Shown: positions 8,091-16,145, numbered from the stretch's first letter. The stretch is DNA of 34,515 bases from Lachnospiraceae bacterium (GCA_017544285.1 JAFYEL010000012.1:1-34515); one strand, 5' to 3'. Program-made: numbers and translations. The notes: generated by a model not told the origin, from the letters alone.

Positions 8091-8104
8091 TAATAGAGTA
8101 TAGT
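8077..8104 (+). promoter_or_regulatory. Putative promoter of the CNNM/CorC gene
   Basis: TTTACA (8077-8082) and TATAGT (8099-8104) are 16 bases apart and straddle the end of the kinase-DegV gene. A perfect TTGACA lies just upstream (8071-8076), but its spacing to TATAGT is 22. A small GC hairpin follows in the leader (CGGGC 8109-8113, GCCCG 8117-8121); it has no T-run, so it is not a terminator. Confidence 0.4.
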
Positions 8105-8146
8105 AAATCGGGCCCCGCCCGAAACACGGATAAGGAGTATACTACA

Positions 8147-9409
8147 GTGGAATCACAACCACCATTGCAGCTTATTATATTGTTTTTGCTGATGGTACTG
8201 TCAGCATTTTTCTCATCCGCGGAGACCGCCTTCATGACAGTGAACCGCATACAGATCCAGCTCCTCGCAGACGATAACGACCGCGGGGCAAAGCGGGTTC
8301 TGTGGATACTGGATCACAAGGCAGAGATGCTCTCCGCAATCCTCATAGGAAACAACATAGTCAATCTCTCCGCCTCGGCGCTGGCGACAAAGATCACCAT
8401 AGACACTTTCGGCAGTGCGTTTATCGGCGTGACCACCGGTATCCTTACTCTGGTGGTCCTGCTCTTCGGAGAGATAGTGCCAAAGAGTCTTGCCACCGTT
8501 TTTTCCAAAAGACTGTCCCTGATCTATTCCATACCGGTACGGTTTCTGATGGCGGTGCTGCACCCTCTTGTTTTTGTGGCCGACAGGATAAGGCAGGGGG
8601 TTTTCCGCCTGCTTAAGATAGACGAAAATACCAGAGAAAACACCATGACCGAAGACGAGCTGAAAAGCTACGTGGATGCGGGCCTTGAAGAGGGGGCCAT
8701 CGAGGACGACGAGTTCGAGATGATCTCCAACGTGTTCAGTCTTGACGAGTCCCTGGCCAAGGACATAATGGTGCCCAGGATCGACATGGTGTATATACAT
8801 ATCGATGCCACCAGGGAAGAGGTGCTCTCCACCTACAGGGAGTACAACTACACCCGGTATCCCGTGTACAACGAGAACAGGGATACGGTCATCGGTACCA
8901 TCAATATGAAGGATCTGCTGGCGCAGAGCCCCGATGAGAACTTCCACGTGGGACAGATAATGAGGGAGCCCCATTTCACCTTCGAACACAAGGAGGTGGG
9001 AACTCTTCTTATAGAGATGAGGCAGAGTGCCATCAGCATCATCATAGTGCTGGATGAGTACGGTTCCGTATCCGGTATGATCACCCTTGAGGACATCCTT
9101 GAAGAGATAGTGGGAGAGATAAGGGACGAGTACGATCACGACGAAAAGGACTCCATCATCTCTCTTCCCGGTGAGGGAGAGTATCTGATAGACGGAGGCA
9201 CCAACCTTGACGATGTCAACGACAAGCTGGGCACCTCTTTTACCTCCGAGGAATACGACTCCATCGCCGGATACATAATCGAGTATCTGGACAGACTGCC
9301 TAAGAGCGGAGAGGAGATCAGCCTTGAGGACGGCAGCCGCATTATAGTGGAAGTTGTCCGGAGGAACCGCATCGAGAAGGTACACCTGTTCCTTAAGCAG
9401 AATGATTGA
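8147..9409 (+). CDS. CNNM-CBS-CorC/HlyC family membrane protein (hemolysin C-like, putative Mg2+/Co2+ efflux)
   Basis: The protein has 420 residues and starts with GTG; AAGGAG at 8132-8137, nine bases before, supports this. Residues 1 to about 185 are the CNNM (DUF21) membrane domain, with LSAFFSSAETAFMTVNRI near the start and FGEIVPKSLA in the third helix region. Next comes the acidic linker MTEDELKSYVDAGLEEGAIE. A pair of CBS domains (about 205-325) includes IMVPRIDMVYI and YTRYPVYNE. The CorC_HlyC domain (about 340-420) ends in VEVVRRNRIEKVHLFL. Members of this family are proposed to export or sense magnesium and cobalt, with CBS domains binding adenine nucleotides. The older name hemolysin is historical. 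It is followed by a small membrane protein gene that overlaps its stop. Confidence 0.93.
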   Translation: MESQPPLQLIILFLLMVLSAFFSSAETAFMTVNRIQIQLLADDNDRGAKRVLWILDHKAEMLSAILIGNNIVNLSASALATKITIDTFGSAFIGVTTGILTLVVLLFGEIVPKSLATVFSKRLSLIYSIPVRFLMAVLHPLVFVADRIRQGVFRLLKIDENTRENTMTEDELKSYVDAGLEEGAIEDDEFEMISNVFSLDESLAKDIMVPRIDMVYIHIDATREEVLSTYREYNYTRYPVYNENRDTVIGTINMKDLLAQSPDENFHVGQIMREPHFTFEHKEVGTLLIEMRQSAISIIIVLDEYGSVSGMITLEDILEEIVGEIRDEYDHDEKDSIISLPGEGEYLIDGGTNLDDVNDKLGTSFTSEEYDSIAGYIIEYLDRLPKSGEEISLEDGSRIIVEVVRRNRIEKVHLFLKQND

Positions 9410-9668
9410 TATGAAAAGAGTACTTGCCATTGCCGGCATAGTGATCCTTGCCGGCCTTTATATAACCACACTTGTGACGGCCATCGCCGGCGGGCCCTTC
9501 ATGCCCGTTTTCATGGCATCCCTTGCGGCAACCATCGCGCTGCCCATTACGATCCATCTGTTCCTGATGATCAACAATGCCAGGAACGGCAGATCCGTCA
9601 TGGATGAACCCTACAACTACAAACAAAAAAAAGAGGCTGAAGATGGCGATAAAGACAATAATATTTGA
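9402..9668 (+). CDS. Small two-helix membrane protein, unknown function
   Basis: The protein has 88 residues if started at the ATG at 9402, which overlaps the stop of the CNNM gene. A second ATG at 9411 would remove three residues; neither has a clear ribosome binding site, so coupling to the upstream gene is likely. Two hydrophobic helices are clear: VLAIAGIVILAGLYITTLVT near the start and MPVFMASLAATIALPITIHL in the middle. A polar, charged tail follows, ending in Asp, Asn and Ile. I do not recognise the family. The 3' end overlaps the HAD phosphatase gene by 26 bases in another frame. Confidence that it is a real gene is moderate and rests on the helices, the overlap and the lack of any other use for the stretch. 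Confidence 0.6.
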   Translation: MIDMKRVLAIAGIVILAGLYITTLVTAIAGGPFMPVFMASLAATIALPITIHLFLMINNARNGRSVMDEPYNYKQKKEAEDGDKDNNI

Positions 9669-10251
9669 CATAGGAAACGTTCTCACACAGTTCTCCTGGG
9701 AGCGGCATTTCAAAACTCTGGGCTTTGAAGGGGAAGTTTTTGAGAGGGTTGCAAACGCAACGGTGAAAAGCCCCATTTGGGGAGAGTTCGACCGGGGAGT
9801 TCCCGACTCCGAGATCCTTGCGGCCTTTATAGAGAGAGACCCGGGCATGGAAGAGCAGATCAGACTGATGTTCAGTAATATTTCCGGGACCCTCAGCCGC
9901 TGCGATTATGCCATCCCCTGGATAATGCAGCTGAAAAAAGAGGGCTACCGGGTGCTCATCCTCTCGAACCTCTCATCAAAGACGGTACACGAGTGTTATC
10001 CCTGCCTGGATTTCATGAATTACGTGGACGGTGGGATCCTTTCCTATATGGAGGGAGTGGTCAAGCCCGAGAGGGAGATCTACGAAAGACTCATAGAGAG
10101 ATATTTCATCAAACCCTCCGAGGCGGTCTTCCTGGACGATACCGTGAAAAACATCGATATGGCTATTGAACTGGGGCTCAGGGGCATAGTTTTTAAAGAC
10201 TATGATCAGGCATCAAAGGAACTTGCCGATCTCCTTTTGCGGGAGAAATAG
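9643..10251 (+). CDS. HAD-family phosphatase, YihX-like
   Basis: This is a cytoplasmic hydrolase of 202 residues. Motif I is IFDIGNVL, with the nucleophile Asp. The second Asp of the usual DxD is Gly, as in E. coli YihX (FDLGNV). Motif II is LILSNLSS. Motif III is VVKPEREIYERL, and motif IV is VFLDDTVKNIDMAIELGL. The whole C-terminal half runs parallel to YihX, a sugar-phosphate phosphatase (alpha-glucose 1-phosphate), but the substrate here cannot be read from the sequence. An upstream ATG at 9577 would add residues that do not belong to the fold. The ATG at 9643 has AAGAGG six bases before it and begins right at the first beta strand, so it is preferred. Confidence 0.85.
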   Translation: MAIKTIIFDIGNVLTQFSWERHFKTLGFEGEVFERVANATVKSPIWGEFDRGVPDSEILAAFIERDPGMEEQIRLMFSNISGTLSRCDYAIPWIMQLKKEGYRVLILSNLSSKTVHECYPCLDFMNYVDGGILSYMEGVVKPEREIYERLIERYFIKPSEAVFLDDTVKNIDMAIELGLRGIVFKDYDQASKELADLLLREK

Positions 10252-10254
10252 AAC

Positions 10255-10283
10255 TTGAAGTTTTCGGGCAAATAGATTATCAT
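10255..10283 (+). promoter_or_regulatory. Putative promoter of the SEC-C protein gene
   Basis: TTGAAG (10255-10260) and TATCAT (10278-10283) are 17 bases apart, about 30 bases before the gene. The form is nearly identical to the promoter at 1062-1090. Confidence 0.55.
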
Positions 10284-10315
10284 CTTACTACAATATTTTT
10301 TCAAAGGAGTGACTT

Positions 10316-10831
10316 ATGGGACTGTTATCCGACTGGCGTGACAAGGCATATTCTCAGACCGCCAACAAAGGAGACCTGCAGAGATTCTGGCAGGCATATT
10401 TTCTTAAAGAAAAGGATATTTACTCAGAACTTTTAAAGAATCCTTCCGAGGCCGTTACCGGTACGGTAAAGGAGCTGGCTGAGCGTTTTGGCGTAGATGT
10501 TGAGACCATGGTGGGCTTTCTGGACGGTATCGACGAATCCCTCGCAGAGGGCGTTGACAACAACATCGAAGAGATGACCGAGGACTCGCAGGTATTTCTG
10601 GGATTTGATACCGAAAAGCTCTACAAAAACATGGTTGCCGCACAGGCAGACTGGCTTTACAACCTTCCCGAATGGGAGAATATCTACGACGAAGACACCA
10701 GGAAGCGCCTCTACAAGGAACAGAAGAGATCCACGACCTTCGTCAGGGAAGAGAAAAAGATTGGCCGCAACGATCCCTGTCCCTGCGGATCCGGCAAAAA
10801 ATACAAGAAGTGCTGCGGCGCTAATGCATAA
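10316..10831 (+). CDS. SEC-C motif zinc-binding protein, unknown function
   Basis: The protein has 171 residues. The first 130 or so are a helical, acidic domain starting [14 protein letters not shown] and containing [21 protein letters not shown] recognise it only as a conserved hypothetical domain. The last 25 residues are a complete SEC-C motif, [19 protein letters not shown], which binds zinc through three Cys and a Cys/His. The same motif ends SecA, where it contacts SecB and ribosomes, and is found on many stand-alone proteins. A strong ribosome binding site (AAAGGAG, 10303-10309) precedes the ATG. It has its own promoter and terminator, so it appears to be a single-gene unit. Confidence 0.85.
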   Translation: MGLLSDWRDKAYSQTANKGDLQRFWQAYFLKEKDIYSELLKNPSEAVTGTVKELAERFGVDVETMVGFLDGIDESLAEGVDNNIEEMTEDSQVFLGFDTEKLYKNMVAAQADWLYNLPEWENIYDEDTRKRLYKEQKRSTTFVREEKKIGRNDPCPCGSGKKYKKCCGANA

Positions 10832-10837
10832 AATGAT

Positions 10838-10864
10838 CCCCCGCAGATCTGCGGGGGTTTTTTT
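10838..10864 (+). terminator. Intrinsic terminator after the SEC-C gene
   Basis: A perfect 20-base inverted repeat, CCCCCGCAGATCTGCGGGGG (10838-10857), is followed by seven T. It starts seven bases after the stop codon and ends only 11 bases before the next start codon. Confidence 0.93.
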
Positions 10865-10875
10865 ACGGGTGAGTT

Positions 10876-12168
10876 ATGCTTAAGATATTTCTTGTGGAAG
10901 ATGAATATGTGGTGCGTAAAGGCATCCAGAATATAGACTGGGAAGGGCACGGTTATGAGTTCTGCGGCGAGGCCGCGGACGGAGAGCTGGCTTTCCCTCT
11001 CATACAGAAGCTGAGGCCCGACATAGTCATCACCGACATAAAGATGCCTTTCATGGACGGACTGGAGCTCTCGAGGCTGATCAAGAAGGAATTCCCCTGG
11101 ATGGAGATAGTCATACTCTCGGGCTATGCCCAGTTTGACTACGCCAAGGAAGCCATCAGCATTGGTGTGGCCCACTATCTTACGAAGCCCATCAGTGCAG
11201 AGGAGCTGCTGCGTGAGGTGGGCAGGATAGCCGAGAGCATAGGCAACCGCAGGGCAGAAAAGGAGACCCAGGAAAAGGCCGAGCTTCTGGAGCTGGCCGG
11301 TGGTCTTGAAAAGGATCTTCTCACGGCCTGGCAGAACATTTCCAAGCTTCGTGACGGGATCACCAGCGGAGCCCTGGCTGATGCAAAGAGCCTTGCCTCC
11401 GCAGTGGTAAAAGGCAGCGTCTCCGAGCGGACCGAGGGCGACGATGAGGCCAGAGAAGATGCGGCGGGAATGCCGGGGATCAGACCCGGAGAGATCGACC
11501 GCAGAAGGGTGGACGACTTTTTGCGCCACGGCAAAAGGGACGACATCGCCGGATTTCTGGATGGCTTTATCTCGGATATCGGCGAGGGGGCCATCAACTC
11601 CCTTCTCATCAGACAGTATATTACCATGGACGTCTATTTCGCCTGTGCTTCCTTCCTGTCGGATATCTGGGACGAGGCAGCGGAGGACACCCCTCCGGAG
11701 CCGGGCTTTGACGAGATGGCCGCCCAGACCCTGGACGGGACTGTGGACTACATATCCGAGCTTCTTGACAAGGTGATGATGCTCAGGGATGAGCTTGTGA
11801 ACAACAGCCGCGGAAAGAGTGTGGTGGACGACATCAAAAAGTACATCGACGACAACTACGGAGATGATGAGCTGACACTCAACAAGATAGCCTCCAAGCT
11901 GGGATTCTCACCGGGACATCTCAGCATGGTCTTCAGCCGTCATACCGGTACCACCATCATAAAATACCTGACGGATTACCGCATGAACAAGGCAAAGGAG
12001 CTTTTAAGATGCACCTCGAAGCGGAGCGCGGACATTGCCTTGGACGTGGGATACAAGGATCCTCATTATTTTTCTCATATATTTAAGAAGACCCAGGGTA
12101 TGACCACTACCATGTACAGGAGCCAGAAGGCTGAGGAGGAAAAGAAGCCGGATGAAGAAATGGGTTAG
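10876..12168 (+). CDS. AraC-type response regulator (YesN family) of the pentose locus
   Basis: This is a cytoplasmic transcription factor of 430 residues. The receiver (1 to about 120) is intact: VEDE near the start, Asp54 in VITDIKMPFMDG, ILSGYAQFDYAKEAI, and Lys in YLTKPIS. A long helical, acidic linker (about 125-320) follows, typical of YesN proteins. The C-terminus (about 325-425) has two helix-turn-helix motifs of the AraC class: LTLNKIASKLGFSPGHLSMV and SADIALDVGYKDPHYFSHIF. It overlaps the YesM-type kinase gene by 17 bases, and the sugar transporter operon starts after that. The two most likely form the system that activates the pentose genes; this is inferred from position. No promoter is visible in the 11 bases between the upstream terminator and the ATG. 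Confidence 0.92.
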   Translation: MLKIFLVEDEYVVRKGIQNIDWEGHGYEFCGEAADGELAFPLIQKLRPDIVITDIKMPFMDGLELSRLIKKEFPWMEIVILSGYAQFDYAKEAISIGVAHYLTKPISAEELLREVGRIAESIGNRRAEKETQEKAELLELAGGLEKDLLTAWQNISKLRDGITSGALADAKSLASAVVKGSVSERTEGDDEAREDAAGMPGIRPGEIDRRRVDDFLRHGKRDDIAGFLDGFISDIGEGAINSLLIRQYITMDVYFACASFLSDIWDEAAEDTPPEPGFDEMAAQTLDGTVDYISELLDKVMMLRDELVNNSRGKSVVDDIKKYIDDNYGDDELTLNKIASKLGFSPGHLSMVFSRHTGTTIIKYLTDYRMNKAKELLRCTSKRSADIALDVGYKDPHYFSHIFKKTQGMTTTMYRSQKAEEEKKPDEEMG

Positions 12169-13276
12169 GGAATGGCTTAAATCTATGCCGTTGGAGACCA
12201 GGATAAGGCTGTCATACGCAGTGCTGCTGCTGCCTTTTGCAGCCTTCATGCTGTTCTGCCTGGCAAATCTCTGGAGAATGAACATGCGCTATGATGAGCT
12301 GCTGCTCACCGTGCTGAAATGGCATCCCGAGGCGGAGTCCACGAGAAACGGGATCCGCCTTTATTATTCGCAGATGCTTTCCTTTGTGGTGGCCGGCTTC
12401 GCCATTCTGACAGTGGCCACCATAGTTGTTTCCTATCTGCTTTCGCGCTCCATCACGAAGCCCATCGGAAGGCTTTCCAGGGCGGCGGAGCGGGTGGCCA
12501 GAGGAGAGCTTTCCGTCCGTGTCAATGTGGACAGCGGCGGCGAGGTTGAGACACTGGCCCGTTCCATGAATACCATGATCGTCAGGACCAACAGGCTGGT
12601 AAAGCAGGTCACGAGAGAGCAGACCAGGCTCAGGAAAGCGGAGCTGGAGCTGCTGCAGTCACAGATAAACCCCCACTTTTTATACAATACCCTTGACACC
12701 ATAATATGGCTTGCGGAGGCGGGAGACCAGCCCAGCGTCGTCAGCATGGTAGGCAGTCTTTCCGATTTTTTCCGGGTGAGTCTGAGCCAGGGCAGGGATA
12801 TAGTCACCGTCAGGGAGGAGCTTAAACATGTCTACAGCTACCTGCAGATCCAGCAGGTGCGCTATCAGGATATCCTGGAGTATTCCATAAACGTTCCGGA
12901 GGAGCTGTTTGAACAGTCAATTCCCAAGATCACCCTTCAGCCCCTGGTGGAAAATGCACTTTACCACGGTATAAAAAACAAGAGGGGGATGGGAAGGATC
13001 ACCCTCTGGGGAGAACGTCAGGGCGGAGTTTTCCGTCTCTATGTCAGCGACAATGGCATCGGAATGAAAAACGACAGACTGAAACAGGTGAGCGACACCA
13101 TAAACAATCCCTCCGCTTCGGACGACGAGATCTTCGGCCTGAACAACGTAAATGAGCGTATCAGAATGAAGTTCGGAGGGCGTTACGGCATCCATGTGGA
13201 CAGCAGTTATCTGGTGGGGACTCTGGTCACAGTGCTCCTTCCGTATAAAACTGAACATGGAGAAGAGCTCGGTTAA
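12152..13276 (+). CDS. YesM-type sensor histidine kinase with a very short outside loop
   Basis: This is a membrane kinase of 374 residues. Helix 1 is about 22-43, then only about 27 residues lie outside, then helix 2 (about 71-97). A HAMP domain follows with SRSITKPIGRLSRAAERVARG. The His_kinase domain has the phospho-acceptor His175 in QSQINPHFLYNTLDT. The ATPase domain has LQPLVENALYHGIKN and VSDNGIGM. Most YesM proteins have a large outside dCache domain; here it is missing, so direct sugar binding outside is unlikely. The downstream gene encodes a sugar-binding lipoprotein, and clostridial and Geobacillus systems are known where a sugar-binding protein reports to a kinase (AraP-AraS-AraT type). 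A similar arrangement is plausible here. The start codon at 12152 lies inside the regulator gene, preceded by GAGG. Confidence 0.9.
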   Translation: MKKWVREWLKSMPLETRIRLSYAVLLLPFAAFMLFCLANLWRMNMRYDELLLTVLKWHPEAESTRNGIRLYYSQMLSFVVAGFAILTVATIVVSYLLSRSITKPIGRLSRAAERVARGELSVRVNVDSGGEVETLARSMNTMIVRTNRLVKQVTREQTRLRKAELELLQSQINPHFLYNTLDTIIWLAEAGDQPSVVSMVGSLSDFFRVSLSQGRDIVTVREELKHVYSYLQIQQVRYQDILEYSINVPEELFEQSIPKITLQPLVENALYHGIKNKRGMGRITLWGERQGGVFRLYVSDNGIGMKNDRLKQVSDTINNPSASDDEIFGLNNVNERIRMKFGGRYGIHVDSSYLVGTLVTVLLPYKTEHGEELG

Positions 13277-13331
13277 TAATCTCAACCTAAATATTTGAAA
13301 TCTACACTTAAAAAACGCACAAAATCAAAAA

Positions 13332-13359
13332 TTGAAACAAAAAATATATTATCTATATT
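13332..13359 (+). promoter_or_regulatory. Putative promoter of the sugar transport operon
   Basis: TTGAAA (13332-13337) and TATATT (13354-13359) are 16 bases apart in an AT-rich stretch. This would give a leader of about 90 bases before the binding-protein gene. I see no clear catabolite-control (cre) box. Confidence 0.5.
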
Positions 13360-13395
13360 TTACGAAAAAACGGTGTGAGATATTATTATTCACGT

Positions 13396-13450
13396 CGGGA
13401 GAATAGGCTCCCGTCAGATTCCGGTTTAAAACCGATTTTTTTTAAGGAGG
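13396..13450 (+). promoter_or_regulatory. Structured leader: two hairpins and a T-run ending at the ribosome binding site
   Basis: Hairpin 1 has a 6-bp stem, CGGGAG (13396-13401) with CTCCCG (13408-13413). Hairpin 2, CGGTTTAAAACCG (13422-13434), is weak (5-6 bp) and is followed by A and eight T (13436-13443). These run directly into AAGGAGG (13444-13450), the ribosome binding site of the binding-protein gene. This could be a weak terminator or attenuator, or a structure that affects translation or stability. No function is proven by the sequence. Confidence 0.45.
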
Positions 13451-13455
13451 AGAAT

Positions 13456-14526
13456 ATGAAGAAAAAGGTATTGGCAGCTGTTCTTGCCGGTGCAATGGTA
13501 CTTGGCCTTAGCGCATGCGGCGGCGGCGCAGCAGCAACAAACGAGCCCGCTCCCGCTCCTGCAGCAACCGAGGAGAAGAAGGAAGAGGCAGCTCCCGCAG
13601 CTACCGAGGAGAAGACTGAGGAGGCAGCTCCCGCAGCTTCAGGCGACCTGATCAAGGTTGGTATCATCAACAACGACCCCAACGAGTCAGGTTATCGTAC
13701 CGCAAATGACAGAGACCTTCAGGCTACTTTCAGCGCAGAGAATGGCTATGATGCATCTTTCGCATACAGCCTTAAGAACGATGAGCAGATCGCAGCAGCT
13801 CAGAAGTTCATTCAGGACGGTGTTGATTACCTTCTGCTTTCCGCAGCTGATACAGCAGGTTGGGACGGCGTTCTTCAGGACGCTAAGGATGCAGGCATCG
13901 AGGTTATCCTCTTTGACCGTACCATCGACGCAAGCCCCGATCTCTATGCAGCTTCCATCGTTTCCGACATGGACAAGGAAGGTCAGACCGCAGTTGACTG
14001 GCTTGCAAGCCAGAACCTTGACAAGTATGATGTGATCCATATCCAGGGTGTTATGGGTAGTGCAGCTCAGAAGGGCCGTTCAGGCGCTCTTGACGCCAAG
14101 GTTGCAGCTGAGGATAACTGGAACATCGTTACCCAGCAGACTGCAGAGTGGAACGCAGAGACCGCACAGCAGATCGTTCAGTCCGTTATCGATTCCGGCA
14201 AAGAGTTCAACGTAATCTACGCTGAGAACGACGATATGGCTAAGGGTGCTGTAGCAGCTCTTGACAAGGCAGGCATCTCTCACGGTGTTGGCAAAGACGT
14301 GATCGTTATGGGCTTTGACTGCAACAAGTGGGCTCTTGAGGAGCTCCTTGCTCAGAACTGGAACTATGATGGACAGTGCAATCCTTTCCAGTCTTCTTAC
14401 ATCGACGATGTAATCAAGAAGCTTGAGGCAGGCGAGACCATCGCTGAGAAGACCATCATCATGGATGAGAAGGGCTTCGATGCCACCACTATTACACAGG
14501 AAGACGTAGACACCTACGGAATCTAA
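13456..14526 (+). CDS. Sugar ABC transporter substrate-binding lipoprotein, YtfQ-like
   Basis: This is a lipid-anchored protein of 356 residues on the outer face of the membrane. A signal peptide ends in the lipobox LSAC, with lipidated Cys21. Residues about 28-58 are a flexible Ala/Pro/Glu linker with two imperfect copies of APAATEEK(K/T)EEA. The Peripla_BP_4 sugar-binding fold follows. It closely follows E. coli YtfQ in such places as NESGYR, AADTAGWDGVLQDAKDAGI and VILFDRTID, so a furanose form of a sugar is likely. Together with the araD and kinase genes, arabinose or arabinofuranose is the best guess. The ATG at 13456 has AAGGAGG six bases before it; an in-frame GTG at 13375 would put 27 residues before the signal peptide and is rejected. 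Codons are noticeably biased (GCA/GCT, CGT, CTT, GTT), as in a highly expressed gene. Confidence 0.92.
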   Translation: MKKKVLAAVLAGAMVLGLSACGGGAAATNEPAPAPAATEEKKEEAAPAATEEKTEEAAPAASGDLIKVGIINNDPNESGYRTANDRDLQATFSAENGYDASFAYSLKNDEQIAAAQKFIQDGVDYLLLSAADTAGWDGVLQDAKDAGIEVILFDRTIDASPDLYAASIVSDMDKEGQTAVDWLASQNLDKYDVIHIQGVMGSAAQKGRSGALDAKVAAEDNWNIVTQQTAEWNAETAQQIVQSVIDSGKEFNVIYAENDDMAKGAVAALDKAGISHGVGKDVIVMGFDCNKWALEELLAQNWNYDGQCNPFQSSYIDDVIKKLEAGETIAEKTIIMDEKGFDATTITQEDVDTYGI

Positions 14527-14565
14527 TCTATCCTGTGACAGCTAATAGCTAAAGCACAATTCCGG

Positions 14566-14603
14566 CGGCCCGGCGTCACAAAGTTGACAGTCGGGCCGTT
14601 TTT
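14566..14603 (+). terminator. Terminator-like hairpin between the binding-protein and ATPase genes
   Basis: CGGCCCG (14566-14572) pairs with CGGGCCG (14592-14598). The stem continues inward through GTCA (14575-14578) with TGAC (14585-14588), and five T follow. It sits inside the operon, so partial termination or protection of the binding-protein mRNA from 3' decay is likely. That would give more binding protein than ATPase and permeases. Confidence 0.8.
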
Positions 14604-14621
14604 GATTAAAGGGGGACCGAT

Positions 14622-16145
14622 ATGAAGGAAAATGCCATATTGCAACTCACCGGAATATACAAGAGTTTTCCGGGAGTCAAGGCACTTCAGAATGTTGATT
14701 TCAATCTCTGTAAGGGTGAGATACACGCGCTTATGGGAGAAAACGGAGCCGGTAAGTCCACACTGATAAAGGTGCTGACCGGCGTATATACAAAAGACGA
14801 GGGTGAAATTTATCTGGACAGTCATGTGGAGCCTGTAGCGATCCGTTCGCCTCAGGATGCTCAGCATTTCGGAATAAGCACGGTGTATCAGGAGATCACC
14901 CTCTGTCCCAATCTTTCGGTTGCTGAAAACATCTATATTGGCCGTACCGACGGTATTTACCAGAATTGGAAAAAAATGAACGAGGGCGCAAGAAAAATGC
15001 TTCAGTCCCTCGAGATCCCCGTTGAGCCTACCACACAGCTGGGAAGCTGCTCCATAGCAGTTCAGCAGATGGTGGCCATAGCCAGGGCGGTGGACATGGA
15101 CTGCAAGGTCCTGATCCTCGACGAGCCTACTTCTTCACTGGATGACCAGGAGGTTCAGAAGCTCTTCAGGCTTATGCGGGAACTTAAACAGCGAGGTGTT
15201 GGTATTATATTCGTTACCCACTTCCTGGATCAGGTATACGAGGTCTGCGACAAGATCACCGTTCTCCGCGACGGACAGCTTGTGGGCGAATACGAGATCA
15301 AGGATCTGCCCAGAGTGCAGCTCGTATCAAAGATGCTCGGCAAGGAGCTTGATGACATGTCGGATATCAAATCCGAAAGCAGTGCACCCGCAGAGCTCGA
15401 GAAAGCCGACGTCATATTCGAAGCAAAGGATCTTTGCTCAAACGCAGGTATCAAGCCCTTCGATTTCTATATCAAAAAGGGTGAGGTCAACGGCTTTACC
15501 GGACTTCTCGGTTCCGGACGAAGCGAGTGCGTAAGAGCCATTTTCGGAGCCGACAGGGTTACCGGCGGCACCGTTAAAAAGAATGGCAAGACCATCAAGA
15601 TCCAGAAACCCATAGATGCAATGAAAAACGGCATAGCGTACCTGCCTGAGGACAGAAAGATCGACGGTATCGTCGGCGATCTCTCCGTTCGGGAAAACAT
15701 CATTCTCGCCCTCCAGGTCATGAAGGGATTCTTCAAGCCCTTCACCAAGGCCCAGGCCAATGCTTTTGCCGATGAATACATTAAGCTTCTCTCCATTAAG
15801 ACCGCTTCGGCGGACACACCGATCAAGTCACTTTCCGGCGGAAACCAGCAGAAATGCATCATCGCCCGCTGGCTGCTGACACATCCCGAGTATCTTATTC
15901 TGGATGAGCCCACCAGAGGTATCGACGTTGGTACGAAGGTGGATATTCAGAAGCTCGTCCTCAAGCTTGCATCAGAGGGCATGAGTGTAACCTTTATCTC
16001 ATCCGAGACAGACGAGATGCTCCGAACCTGCTCCAGGCTCATCGTCATGAGAGACCGCAAGGTAGTAGGAGAACTTTCGGGAGATGATCTGACACAGACA
16101 AAGATCATGAGCACCATAGCCGGTAATGAGGAGGAGAAAAAATGA
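14622..16145 (+). CDS. Sugar ABC transporter ATP-binding protein, YtfR/RbsA/MglA-like (two nucleotide-binding domains)
   Basis: This is a membrane-associated ATPase of 507 residues, the usual length for the tandem-domain sugar importers. Domain 1 (about 5-240) has Walker A GENGAGKST, the signature region CSIAVQQMVAIARA and Walker B ILDEPTSSLDD. Domain 2 (about 265-500) has the modified Walker A GLLGSGRSE, normal for this family where Lys is lost. It also has signature LSGGNQQKCIIARWL and Walker B ILDEPTRGIDVG. The start ATG has GGGGGA eight bases upstream. It comes after the internal hairpin and overlaps the first permease gene by four bases (ATGA). It energises import through the two permeases downstream. 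Confidence 0.95.
   Translation: MKENAILQLTGIYKSFPGVKALQNVDFNLCKGEIHALMGENGAGKSTLIKVLTGVYTKDEGEIYLDSHVEPVAIRSPQDAQHFGISTVYQEITLCPNLSVAENIYIGRTDGIYQNWKKMNEGARKMLQSLEIPVEPTTQLGSCSIAVQQMVAIARAVDMDCKVLILDEPTSSLDDQEVQKLFRLMRELKQRGVGIIFVTHFLDQVYEVCDKITVLRDGQLVGEYEIKDLPRVQLVSKMLGKELDDMSDIKSESSAPAELEKADVIFEAKDLCSNAGIKPFDFYIKKGEVNGFTGLLGSGRSECVRAIFGADRVTGGTVKKNGKTIKIQKPIDAMKNGIAYLPEDRKIDGIVGDLSVRENIILALQVMKGFFKPFTKAQANAFADEYIKLLSIKTASADTPIKSLSGGNQQKCIIARWLLTHPEYLILDEPTRGIDVGTKVDIQKLVLKLASEGMSVTFISSETDEMLRTCSRLIVMRDRKVVGELSGDDLTQTKIMSTIAGNEEEKK

Noticed and set aside
8109-8121. Terminator after the kinase-DegV gene
   Set aside because: The 5-bp GC hairpin has no T-run on either strand and lies after the likely promoter of the next gene.
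8213-9439. Leftward open frame of 408 codons opposite the CNNM/CorC gene
   Set aside because: The rightward gene has full-length family domains and a ribosome binding site; the leftward frame is a His/Val/Leu-rich shadow.
9643-9680. Loss of catalytic function of the HAD protein because the second Asp of DxD is Gly
   Set aside because: E. coli YihX, an active member of the same branch, has the same change, so this is a family trait.
13375-13455. N-terminal extension of the binding protein from an in-frame GTG
   Set aside because: It would place 27 residues before a textbook lipoprotein signal peptide and would translate the leader hairpins; AAGGAGG points to the ATG at 13456.
14622-16145. 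Defective second ATPase domain because Lys of Walker A is missing
   Set aside because: The GxxGSGRSE form is normal in the second domain of RbsA/MglA/YtfR proteins.
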